From: JAJTFW01 sp964534995
Lineage (GTDB): Bacteria; Bacteroidota; Bacteroidia; AKYH767-A; OLB10
DNA: 64,000 nucleotides
Reading direction: 5' to 3'
Assembly (NCBI GenBank): GCA_964534995.1
Contig: CAZHSC010000004.1
Span: forward strand, 21,362 to 85,361
In this document: positions 44,920-53,830 of the stretch, piece after piece
Numbering within the stretch: the first letter of the stretch is position 1
Layout of the letters: every line of letters starts with the position of its first letter
Notes under the pieces: model-generated
The model's input: the letters and a program-made list of their open reading frames with translations, nothing else
What the model was told of the DNA's origin: nothing
Databases searched by the model: none
Program-made: the position numbers and the translations under genes

Positions 44920-46734
44920 TAGCATTTCAAAGCTTCTGCGCATAAAATCCGACATTGCCTCCCCTTTCAACAAGCCCTGACTCAGTAAAGCAAGGTCTAT
45001 GGCCTGTTTCATCATCGCGGTTCTCTTTTCTCCATCCGTTTCCCGAACTACCTTTTCGAGTAAGGGGTGATTGCAGTTCACCACCAGGTTGTATTGATCG
45101 GGCATATCCCCCATAAAAGTGTAAGCTCCTCCACTGGCCGACATTTCCTTCATCCTGCGTAAAAACTCAGGTCTGGTCAGGAGGACAGGAGGCTCATTAC
45201 CGGAAAGGGCTTCGATGTGTACATGGTACAATTCCTTATTCACCACCGCTTCGGCAATGTCCCTGATTTCCTTCTGCTGTTCTTCTGTAAGCTGAGAGGG
45301 TCTTTGCTCTTCCTTATTCACCAGTTTATCAATGGTGTCGGCATCCACGCGTGCAAAACTGCTTCCTTCTATCTTTTGCTCCAGGAAATTCACGAAATGG
45401 GCATCAATAGGTCCATCCATCAGCAACACGTCATACCCCTTATTTCTGGCGCCTTCCACATAACTGTGCTGCGCATCGGGCAGCGTGCTGTAGAGATAAA
45501 CGATCTTTTTATCCTTGTCTTCCTGGTTCAGCTTCACCAGCTCCCTGTACTCCTCAAAGGTAAAATACTTTTTATCGACATTTTTCAGCAGGCAAAACTT
45601 AGCGGCCCTGTCGTAAAACTTCTCTTCACTGAGCATACCGTACTTAATAAACACACCGATATCATCCCACTTCGATTCAAAATCACTGCGGTTCTCCCTG
45701 AACAATTCCTCCAGTTTATCTGCCACCTTCTTCAAAATATGATTGCTGATCTTTTTCACATTGGAATCACTCTGGAGGTAGCTGCGTGAAACATTCAGCG
45801 GTATATCGGGCGAATCGATGACCCCATGCAAGAGGGTAAGAAACTCCGGTACGATACCTTCCACGGCATCCGTCACAAAAACCTGCCTGCAATACAACTG
45901 TATTTTATTTTTCTGTACCTCGAGGTTCTTCTTCAGTCTGGGGAAATACAAAATACCTGTCAGGTTAAAAGGATAGTCTACATTGAGGTGGATCCAGAAC
46001 AAAGGTTCTTCAGCAAAAGGATAGAGCTCCCTGTAAAAGGCTTTATAATCCTCGTCTTTCAGATCGGAGGGTTTCTTTACCCAGGCAGGTTCGGTATTAT
46101 TAATCTTCTCCCCTTCAAAACGGATTTCAACGGGTAAAAAGCCGCAATATTTTTTCAAAAGTGTCTTAATCCGGGCGGGTTCCATAAACTCCTTCGAATC
46201 TTTATTGATGTACAAAATCACCTCGGTACCACGTCCCGCCTTTGGCTCATTCACCAGTGTATATGCCGGGCTTCCGTCGCAGGACCACCTGACCGAATCC
46301 GCTTCTTCGGCTTGCCATGAACGTGAGTGAATCTCCACTTTATCCGAAACCATAAATGCAGAATAAAAACCCAGTCCGAACTTGCCTATCAACTGGGCTC
46401 CTCCCTGGTCCTTGTATTTCTGGACAAATTCCTCCGCACCGCTGAAAGCGATCTGATTGATATATTTTTCTATTTCACCGGCCGTCATCCCTATTCCATG
46501 GTCCTTCACCGTGAGTGTATTCTGATCCTTGTTGATACTTACTTCAACGTATACATCACCGGCCTCCACCGGTTTTTCGGCAATGGCATTGAGGGTTTTA
46601 AATTTTTGCGTGGCATCCACCGCATTCGCTACCAGTTCACGAAGGAAAATTTCATGATCACTGTAAAGGAATTTCTTGATGATTGGGAAAATGTTTTCAG
46701 TTTGTACGTTGATTTTTCCGTGTTGCGTGCTCAT
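44908..46734 (-). CDS. htpG: Chaperone HtpG (bacterial Hsp90)
   Basis: 608 aa, standard. The N-terminal ATPase shows FLRELVANAVDAT, KDHGIGMTAGEIEKYINQIAFSGAEEF and GKFGLGFYSAFMV; the middle domain holds RQVFVTDAVEGIVPEFLTLLHGVIDSPDIPLNVSR-type sequence and a C-terminal dimerisation domain follows. ATP-driven chaperone in the cytoplasm. Divergent from the NRPS-PKS genes across 373 bases; no functional link is implied. Confidence 0.97.
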   Translation of the reverse strand: MSTQHGKINVQTENIFPIIKKFLYSDHEIFLRELVANAVDATQKFKTLNAIAEKPVEAGDVYVEVSINKDQNTLTVKDHGIGMTAGEIEKYINQIAFSGAEEFVQKYKDQGGAQLIGKFGLGFYSAFMVSDKVEIHSRSWQAEEADSVRWSCDGSPAYTLVNEPKAGRGTEVILYINKDSKEFMEPARIKTLLKKYCGFLPVEIRFEGEKINNTEPAWVKKPSDLKDEDYKAFYRELYPFAEEPLFWIHLNVDYPFNLTGILYFPRLKKNLEVQKNKIQLYCRQVFVTDAVEGIVPEFLTLLHGVIDSPDIPLNVSRSYLQSDSNVKKISNHILKKVADKLEELFRENRSDFESKWDDIGVFIKYGMLSEEKFYDRAAKFCLLKNVDKKYFTFEEYRELVKLNQEDKDKKIVYLYSTLPDAQHSYVEGARNKGYDVLLMDGPIDAHFVNFLEQKIEGSSFARVDADTIDKLVNKEEQRPSQLTEEQQKEIRDIAEAVVNKELYHVHIEALSGNEPPVLLTRPEFLRRMKEMSASGGAYTFMGDMPDQYNLVVNCNHPLLEKVVRETDGEKRTAMMKQAIDLALLSQGLLKGEAMSDFMRRSFEMLSKG

Positions 46735-47107
46735 TTTTTACAGGTTTTTTCGTGGATATACTTTTATATTCAGCCGCTGCCGGTGACAATTTAAATGCCA
46801 AAACCACTATCTGCCATTTTGACCTTTTTACCGTCTTTTTATGAGCCGGGACGCGGTATCAACTTTTTAGTAATTTTACTATGATTTGCATTTACCTTTA
46901 CCTTCCCTTTCATGGAAAAAGTCATCGTCCCCCATCCGCATTTCAGCACTTTATCCTCCAGCAGTGCCTTTGAAATAAATAATTGTAAAGGCTTGAAATT
47001 ACAGAGATAAATTATATGAAATTTGCGAAACTTTTGCTGAAGGCCGCTGTATAATATACATTATAATACTTTGAAAATTCAGTCTTATCTTCCATTGAAT
47101 CAGCAAC
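46735..47107. other. Divergent region between htpG and the biosynthetic cluster
   Basis: 373 bases. The part nearest the NRPS-PKS gene is AT-rich (TATAATATACATTATAATACTTTG at its core is longer than a box; the segment TAATACTTTG at 47064-47073 is near but not equal to TAnnTTTG). No regulator-binding palindrome, RNA gene or reading frame was recognised. Promoters for both directions must lie here. Confidence 0.45.
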
Positions 47108-50100
47108 ATGCCAACTTTTAAAACCATACATGAGTGGGTCGAGTACCGTGCCGCGATGCATCCCCAACGGGCCGCAGTATTGGATAATAATAAAATATTG
47201 ACTTACAGTGATTTAAATACTAAATCAAATCTCCTGGCCGCGCAGCTTTCGATTAATGGCGCTGTAAAGGGTGGATTTGTTGGCATCTGCTTGGAACGTT
47301 CAGGCGACCTAATGGTGGCTATTCTGGCGGTATTGAAAGCCGGGGCGGCCTATGTTCCATTTGATGCGGAATATCCTGCCGAACGCTTGCAATACATGGC
47401 TGAAATCAGCGCGATTCCGGTAATGATCACTTCCGCTTCCCTGGCCACCCGTTTGCCAAAGGGAAAATACGAAGTACTGGACATCAATGCATTTCAAGCA
47501 AATGGAAACGGTGAAAACCTCCGGCTGGACATCCGGGAAGAACAGCCGGCTTATGTACTTTTTACCTCCGGATCAACGGGTTTGCCCAAAGGGGTGGTAA
47601 TGCCCCACCGGGCACTCGTAAACCTGGTTGGCTGGCAAATCGGACAAACAGCGGTTCATGATGAAGGACGCACCCTTCAGTTTGCACCGGTAAGTTTTGA
47701 CGTTCATTTCCAGGAAATATTCAGTACCTGGTGCGATGGAGGCTGCCTTTGCCTGATCAGTGATGAACTCCGCTTAAACAGCGTGGCTTTGCTCAATTTC
47801 ATCAGAGAGCATCAAATAGAACGCCTGTACCTTCCGTTTATCGCCCTGCAGAGTCTGTGTGAACTATCGAAAAACAGTGAAGCCCCGCTACCAACATTAA
47901 AAGAAATTATCACTGCCGGTGAACAATTGCAGGTCACGCCCGCACTTGTTAATTTTTTCAAGCGTATTCCCCATTGCAGACTTTATAATCATTACGGACC
48001 CACAGAAACCCATGTGGTTACCTCCTACCTGTTAGAAGGGCCCGCTGACAGCTGGCCGGCATTACCCCCTATCGGGAAAGCGATACAACAGACCGAAATT
48101 TACCTGCTGGACGAAAACGGAAAGCCGGTTGCCGACGGAGAAGAAGGAGAACTTTTTGCAGGCGGAGTTTGCCTTGCCGACGGATACCTGAAGCGGGATG
48201 ACCTTAGCGCGGAACGATTTATTGCCAATCCATTCCGGGCCGGTGAACGGATGTATAAGACCGGAGACCTTGCCCGCCGCCTTGCTGATGGAAACATCCA
48301 ATACCTTGGCCGTATCGATGGTCAGGTAAAGGTTCGAGGTTACAGGATTGAACTTGGGGAAATTGAAGTGGCAGCAGGCCGGTTCGACCATGTTACCCAG
48401 GCGGCGGCCACCGTACGTGAAGACAAACCCGGAGAAAAGAAACTGGTGGTTTATGTAGCCATGGATCCGGGACACACGCTGCATGTTAAGGATATACGCA
48501 ATTTTCTGCACACCCGGATCCCCGATTACATGATGCCATCCGCTTTTGTTCAGATGGACACATTGCCACGTACTCCGAGCGGAAAAATTGACAGGCGCGC
48601 CCTTCCTGCGCCCGACACAAAAAGGCCTGAACTTGATGTACCCTACACTGCACCTGTTACAGACCTGGAAAAGAAAATATGCGCTTTGTGGTCCTCCCTG
48701 CTGAACATTGAGCCGGTAGGAACCAGGGATAATTTCTTCGATCTCGGGGGTAATTCACTGCTCGCCCTGCAGTTTGTGGCCTACATGAAAACGGAACATG
48801 GTATAGACGTATCCGTTATTAAAGTATATCAGCATCCAACGGTGGCGGCACTCAGTGCTTCCATAGAAGGCAAAGGTCCTGAAAAAGAACTCGGATCTTC
48901 CATGCAGGCCCGCGCGGCGGCACGGCATAAAAAAGGTACCGATACCACGCAGGAAGCCATAGCCGTAATTGGCATGTCGCTTCGTGTACCCGGCGCCGAT
49001 TCGGCAGAAGAATTCTGGAACAACCTGCGAAACGGTGTTGAGAGTATTACCTTCTTCGGTCCCGGCGACCTCGACCCTTCCCTTCCAAAAGACCTTGTAA
49101 ACGACTCTCAATATGTGCCGGCAAGAGGTATCATGAAAGATGCAACAGGCTTTGACGCTTCTTTTTTCAATATGAATCCCAATGTTGCAAAGGTAACCGA
49201 CCCCCAGCAGCGGGTGCTCCTTGAACTGGCATGGAACGCCCTGGAGGATGCGGGACATTGTTCATCCCGTTACAAGGGCATGATCGGTGTTTTTGCCGGC
49301 ATGGGAAATAACACTTATTACCTTAATAATGTATTACCCAACAAAGCATTTGTGCACCGTGTAGGGTCTTTCCTCACGATGACGCAAAATGAAAAAGATT
49401 ATATAGCTACCCGGATCGCCTATGAACTTAACCTGAAAGGTTTGGCCGTAAGCGTTCATACAGGATGTTCCACATCACTCACTGCAATCGCCCAGGCCTG
49501 CAATGCACTCTGGAACCGTGAGTGCGATATGGTACTGGCGGGAGGAGTTGCGGTAACATCTCCTGTACGCAGCGGCCAGCGATATGAAGAGGGCGCCATG
49601 TTTTCGGAGGACGGGCATACCCGTACTTTTGATGCAGGCGCACGCGGAACCGTTTTCAGCGACGGAGCGGGCATGGTCGTGTTAAAGCGTTATGAAGACG
49701 CCCTGGCTGACGGCGATACGGTATATGCGCTGGTGAGAGGGGTTGCACTGAATAATGACGGCGGAGACAAGGGTAGTTTCACTGCGCCGAGTGTAGAGGG
49801 ACAGGCCACTGTTATCTCCATGGCGCAGGCCATGGCCGGGGTAGATCCTGCAAGTATTTCCTATGTAGAAACACACGGTACCGCCACCCCTCTGGGTGAT
49901 CCGATAGAAATAGAAGGGCTTACCCGGGCGTTCCGTCAGCATACACAGGAAAAACAGTTTTGCGCCCTGGGCTCGGTTAAAACGAACATTGGTCACCTCA
50001 CTTCCGCTGCAGGAGTAGCGGGATTCATAAAAACTGTTTTATCACTGTATCATAAAGAAATCCCACCAAGTTTACATTACCGAACACCCAACCCGAATAT

Positions 50101-53100
50101 CAATTTCAATGATAGTCCCTTTTATGTTAACAATGCTCTCCGGAAGTGGGATACCGGCCTCCTGCCGCGACGTGCCGGTGTCAGTTCATTCGGCGTTGGC
50201 GGCACCAATGCGCATGTGGTACTGGAAGAGGCTCCTGCTGCCATACCTTCGGGACCTGCGAGGAGCAGGCACCTCCTGCTTTTATCCGGAAAAACTGAAA
50301 GAGCGCTGGCCGCCCGACAACATGACCTCCGTGAATATGTCCATAATTACCCAAAGACGAACCTGGCTGATGCCGCATTTACGCTTCAAACCGGAAGGCA
50401 TGATTTCACCCATCGCTGGTTTGCGGTTGTAAATGATAACGTTGACGCCCTTACGCAACTTGAGCAGGGGGATCCTAAGCGAAGCGCGAAGCATATGCTA
50501 CAGCAGCAGTCGGAAGGCGTAGTTTTTATGTTCCCCGGCCAGGGCTCACAATATGTGGGCATGGGCTCCGTCCTCTACAGGGATGAAATTGTCTTTAAAG
50601 AGGCCGTTGACCGTTGCGCGGCCATACTGGCTCCATTGCTGGGACGCGATCTTCGTGAACTGCTTTTTGCGCGTGAAGGAGATGCCGACGCCGAGAATCT
50701 TCTCAAACAGACTTATTATACGCAGCCAGCGCTATTCACCATCGGGTACAGCCTTGCCCAGTTATGGATGAGCTGGGGCATACGCCCTGCAGCGCTTATC
50801 GGCCATAGCATCGGAGAATTTGTAGCTGCCACCATCGCCGAAGTTTTCACACTGGAAGATGCGCTCACTATTGTAGCGGGAAGAAGCAAACTGATGCAGG
50901 ATTGCCCCGGTGGAGGCATGTTGTCGGTACGCCTGCCTGAATCCGCCATCCTTCCATTGCTGAATGATAAGATATCCATTGCGGCTGTAAACGGGCCGCA
51001 GCTGTGTGTGGTGGCCGGCCCCTACGGGGAACTGGAAAAACTGCAGCACAAATGGGAGTCGGAAGAAATTGTATGCAAAGCCCTGCACACTTCCCACGCC
51101 TTTCATTCACCGATGATGGAACCCGTGGTTGCACCGTTCGCGGAGCTGGTTAAAAAAATTAAATTGGGCACGCCTGTTATTCCCATCCTCTCCACTGTAA
51201 CTACCAAATGGCTGACAGACGCTGAATCAAAAGACCCGATGTACTGGGCAGGACACCTGCGGGCAACGGTTCGTTTTGCTGAAGGCGTGAAAGCCCTGTG
51301 GGCCGATAAACCAAGGATGCTGTTGCTTGAGTTGGGTCCGAGAAATACGGCTACCACCCTGGCCCGTCAGCAGGCCATTGACCCTAAAGTGCAGAAAGCG
51401 ATCCCTTCGCTGGGAGACACCGCCGTTCAGGATACGGAATGGACCACTTTGCTCAGTGCCATCGGACAGCTATGGCTCAATGGCATTTCCATTGACTGGA
51501 ATGCCTTTTACCTGCTTGAAAATCGCAGGCGTACCGCGCTCCCTGTTTATCCTTTTGAACATACCTCTTACTGGCTCGATCCTCTGCCATCCGCACCGGA
51601 AAAAGCCAGTGAACATGAAATCCCCCAGGAACAAACTACCTCACATACTATCCCAGACGTTCAAACAATTTCCAATATGTCACAGCAACGAAAAGAAAAA
51701 CTAATTAAAGAAATATCGGACATCCTCGAAGAGGCTTCCGGCATGGAACTCGAAGGAGCGGACCGCCATGCCGGTTTTGTTGAGTTGGGGCTTGACTCCC
51801 TTTTCCTGACATCGGTGGCGCTTACCCTCACCAAAAAATATGGTGTAAAAGTGACCTTCCGACAATTAAATGAAAATCTTTCTTCCTTAAATGCGCTGGC
51901 GGATTACTTTGATCAGCAGCTGCCACCGGAAGCACCGGAAGCGGTGACCCCGCCTCAAAAGCCGGTCACCAGTACTACCCCCTATGTACCGCAGCCGGTT
52001 GCGGCACCACAAGGCAGCGTTGCCTACACACCACTTCCTGTTACCGCCCATCCCGACGGAAGCATGCAATGGCTGATACAGCAGCAACTGCAACTCATGC
52101 AACAGCAACTGATGATGCTGGGAGGTCACGTTCCTGCAAGTGCTGTTCCTTCCATCCCTGCGACACCGGCACCAGTTACGGCTCCGGCCATCGCGCCAGG
52201 TCCTGCCAAAGACAGCGCAGCTGTCAGCCCGGATGAAGAGAAAGAACTTAAAAAACCTTTTGGCGCAGTGGCGCGCATTGAAAAAAGTGTAAACAGCCAG
52301 TTTACAGAACAACAGGTGAAATGGCTGGAAGCTTTTCAGAAGGCATACATTGAAAAAACAAAAGCATCTAAAGCCTATACACAACTGCACCGTCCTCACC
52401 TGGCTGACCCCCGTGTAGTAACCGGATTCAGGCCCCATCTCAAGGAAATGATCTATCAACCCGTCGTAAACCGCTCGCTCGGATCAAGAATCTGGGACAT
52501 TGATGGCAACGAATATGTAGATATCCTGAACGGGTTTGGCTCCAACATGTTCGGACATAACCCCCCTTTCATTGTTGAGGCCATCAGCGAGCAACTGAAG
52601 CGCGGTTATGAACTGGGACCTCAGCATGAATTAGCCGGTGAGGTAGCCAGGATGATCTGCGAAATGTCGAATACGGACAGGGCCGGATTATGCAATACGG
52701 GTTCCGAGGCTGTACTCGGAGCGATGCGTATAGCCAGAACCGTTACAGGACGCTCCACCATCATCAGCTTTAACGGAAGTTACCATGGTATCAACGACGA
52801 AGTGATACTGAGAGGGACCAAGAAGTTCAAATCGGTGCCGGCTGCGGCGGGAATCATGCCTGAGTCGGTGCAGAATATGCTGGTACTTGATTACGGCACA
52901 CCCGAATCGCTGGAGATTATCCGTCAGCGCGCGCATGATGTAGCCGCTGTACTGGTAGAGCCTGTGCAGAGCCGGCGTGCAGATTTTCATCCGAAAGAAT
53001 TCCTTCAGGAAGTCAGGAATATAACCAGTAAAAACGGTTGTCTGCTCATCTTCGATGAAGTGATCACCGGCTTCCGCACATTACCGGGCGGCGCCCAGCA

Positions 53101-53821
53101 ATATTTCGGAATAAAAGCCGATCTCTGCACCTATGGAAAAGTAGTGGGAGGGGGTATGCCCATTGGCGTTATTGCCGGCAAGAAGGAATACATGGATGCG
53201 CTGGACGGAGGATTCTGGCAATATGGCGACGCTTCCGTACCGGAAACAGGTGTAACGTATTTTGCAGGCACCTTTGTGCGCCATCCCTTTGCACTGGCCG
53301 CTGCGAAAGCCTCTTTGCTGCACATGAAAGAAAAGGGTCAGGCATTGCAGGAAACCCTTAATGCCAATACGAGTTACCTGGCGAAAGAAGTGAATGACTT
53401 CTCGAGCCGGCACAACATTCCTTTTCACCTGGTACATTTCGGATCACTCTTCAAACCAAAATACGATACCGATTTACCCAACGCGGATCTCATTTATCTC
53501 GTTCTGCGTTATAAGGGAATTCATGTATATGACGGTTTTCCCTGTTTCCTCACCGAAGCCCATACCCGGGAAGACATCGAATTTATCATTAAAATGTTTA
53601 AGGAGGCCCTTACGGAATTGTCGGAAGCGGGATTTATTCCGGGAACCAGCAGTTCCGTATCGAATGGCGTTTACAAGAACGGCAACGGAAAAGATTCCTA
53701 CCAGGCATCGAATCCCCCTGTTCCGGGCGCCATGCTTGGGAAAAATCCCGACGGTACTCCGGGATGGTTTGTACCAAATCCCGACAGGCCAGGAAAATAT
53801 TTAAAATTACATCTCAACTAA
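47108..53821 (+). CDS. Hybrid NRPS-PKS-aminotransferase (A-PCP-KS-AT-ACP-AMT)
   Basis: 2237 aa. Adenylation domain 10-500 (LFTSGSTGLPKG at 151-162, Lys493 in SGKIDR) with pocket residues D198 V199 Q202 Y241 I268 A270 H295 V303 V304 K493, a proline-type code. PCP 515-590 (Ser550, DLGGNSL). Ketosynthase 616-1040 with Cys787, His923, His963. Acyltransferase 1139-1440 with Ser1234 (GHSIGE) and HAFH 1330-1333, indicating malonyl-CoA. ACP 1530-1605 (Ser1564). A Gln/Pro/Ala-rich linker 1605-1720. Class III PLP aminotransferase of the GSA type 1725-2175 (Asp1983, Lys2011). No ketoreductase, so the beta-keto group should be transaminated. The layout recalls mycosubtilin MycA and microcystin McyE. Ends with a NPDGTPGWF-type linker, then the next NRPS nine bases on. 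Confidence 0.93.
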   Translation: MPTFKTIHEWVEYRAAMHPQRAAVLDNNKILTYSDLNTKSNLLAAQLSINGAVKGGFVGICLERSGDLMVAILAVLKAGAAYVPFDAEYPAERLQYMAEISAIPVMITSASLATRLPKGKYEVLDINAFQANGNGENLRLDIREEQPAYVLFTSGSTGLPKGVVMPHRALVNLVGWQIGQTAVHDEGRTLQFAPVSFDVHFQEIFSTWCDGGCLCLISDELRLNSVALLNFIREHQIERLYLPFIALQSLCELSKNSEAPLPTLKEIITAGEQLQVTPALVNFFKRIPHCRLYNHYGPTETHVVTSYLLEGPADSWPALPPIGKAIQQTEIYLLDENGKPVADGEEGELFAGGVCLADGYLKRDDLSAERFIANPFRAGERMYKTGDLARRLADGNIQYLGRIDGQVKVRGYRIELGEIEVAAGRFDHVTQAAATVREDKPGEKKLVVYVAMDPGHTLHVKDIRNFLHTRIPDYMMPSAFVQMDTLPRTPSGKIDRRALPAPDTKRPELDVPYTAPVTDLEKKICALWSSLLNIEPVGTRDNFFDLGGNSLLALQFVAYMKTEHGIDVSVIKVYQHPTVAALSASIEGKGPEKELGSSMQARAAARHKKGTDTTQEAIAVIGMSLRVPGADSAEEFWNNLRNGVESITFFGPGDLDPSLPKDLVNDSQYVPARGIMKDATGFDASFFNMNPNVAKVTDPQQRVLLELAWNALEDAGHCSSRYKGMIGVFAGMGNNTYYLNNVLPNKAFVHRVGSFLTMTQNEKDYIATRIAYELNLKGLAVSVHTGCSTSLTAIAQACNALWNRECDMVLAGGVAVTSPVRSGQRYEEGAMFSEDGHTRTFDAGARGTVFSDGAGMVVLKRYEDALADGDTVYALVRGVALNNDGGDKGSFTAPSVEGQATVISMAQAMAGVDPASISYVETHGTATPLGDPIEIEGLTRAFRQHTQEKQFCALGSVKTNIGHLTSAAGVAGFIKTVLSLYHKEIPPSLHYRTPNPNINFNDSPFYVNNALRKWDTGLLPRRAGVSSFGVGGTNAHVVLEEAPAAIPSGPARSRHLLLLSGKTERALAARQHDLREYVHNYPKTNLADAAFTLQTGRHDFTHRWFAVVNDNVDALTQLEQGDPKRSAKHMLQQQSEGVVFMFPGQGSQYVGMGSVLYRDEIVFKEAVDRCAAILAPLLGRDLRELLFAREGDADAENLLKQTYYTQPALFTIGYSLAQLWMSWGIRPAALIGHSIGEFVAATIAEVFTLEDALTIVAGRSKLMQDCPGGGMLSVRLPESAILPLLNDKISIAAVNGPQLCVVAGPYGELEKLQHKWESEEIVCKALHTSHAFHSPMMEPVVAPFAELVKKIKLGTPVIPILSTVTTKWLTDAESKDPMYWAGHLRATVRFAEGVKALWADKPRMLLLELGPRNTATTLARQQAIDPKVQKAIPSLGDTAVQDTEWTTLLSAIGQLWLNGISIDWNAFYLLENRRRTALPVYPFEHTSYWLDPLPSAPEKASEHEIPQEQTTSHTIPDVQTISNMSQQRKEKLIKEISDILEEASGMELEGADRHAGFVELGLDSLFLTSVALTLTKKYGVKVTFRQLNENLSSLNALADYFDQQLPPEAPEAVTPPQKPVTSTTPYVPQPVAAPQGSVAYTPLPVTAHPDGSMQWLIQQQLQLMQQQLMMLGGHVPASAVPSIPATPAPVTAPAIAPGPAKDSAAVSPDEEKELKKPFGAVARIEKSVNSQFTEQQVKWLEAFQKAYIEKTKASKAYTQLHRPHLADPRVVTGFRPHLKEMIYQPVVNRSLGSRIWDIDGNEYVDILNGFGSNMFGHNPPFIVEAISEQLKRGYELGPQHELAGEVARMICEMSNTDRAGLCNTGSEAVLGAMRIARTVTGRSTIISFNGSYHGINDEVILRGTKKFKSVPAAAGIMPESVQNMLVLDYGTPESLEIIRQRAHDVAAVLVEPVQSRRADFHPKEFLQEVRNITSKNGCLLIFDEVITGFRTLPGGAQQYFGIKADLCTYGKVVGGGMPIGVIAGKKEYMDALDGGFWQYGDASVPETGVTYFAGTFVRHPFALAAAKASLLHMKEKGQALQETLNANTSYLAKEVNDFSSRHNIPFHLVHFGSLFKPKYDTDLPNADLIYLVLRYKGIHVYDGFPCFLTEAHTREDIEFIIKMFKEALTELSEAGFIPGTSSSVSNGVYKNGNGKDSYQASNPPVPGAMLGKNPDGTPGWFVPNPDRPGKYLKLHLN

Positions 53822-53830
53822 AAAACCCAT

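Noticed and set aside
46786..46800. Sigma-54-like TGGCAT-N5-TTGT on the minus strand 52 bases before htpG
   Set aside because: One mismatch in the essential GC and a single occurrence; expected by chance in AT-rich sequence, and no activator gene is near.
52000..52260. Gln- and Pro-rich segment as a possible inserted element or frameshift
   Set aside because: In-frame, flanked by intact ACP and AMT domains, and low-complexity linkers are normal between such domains.
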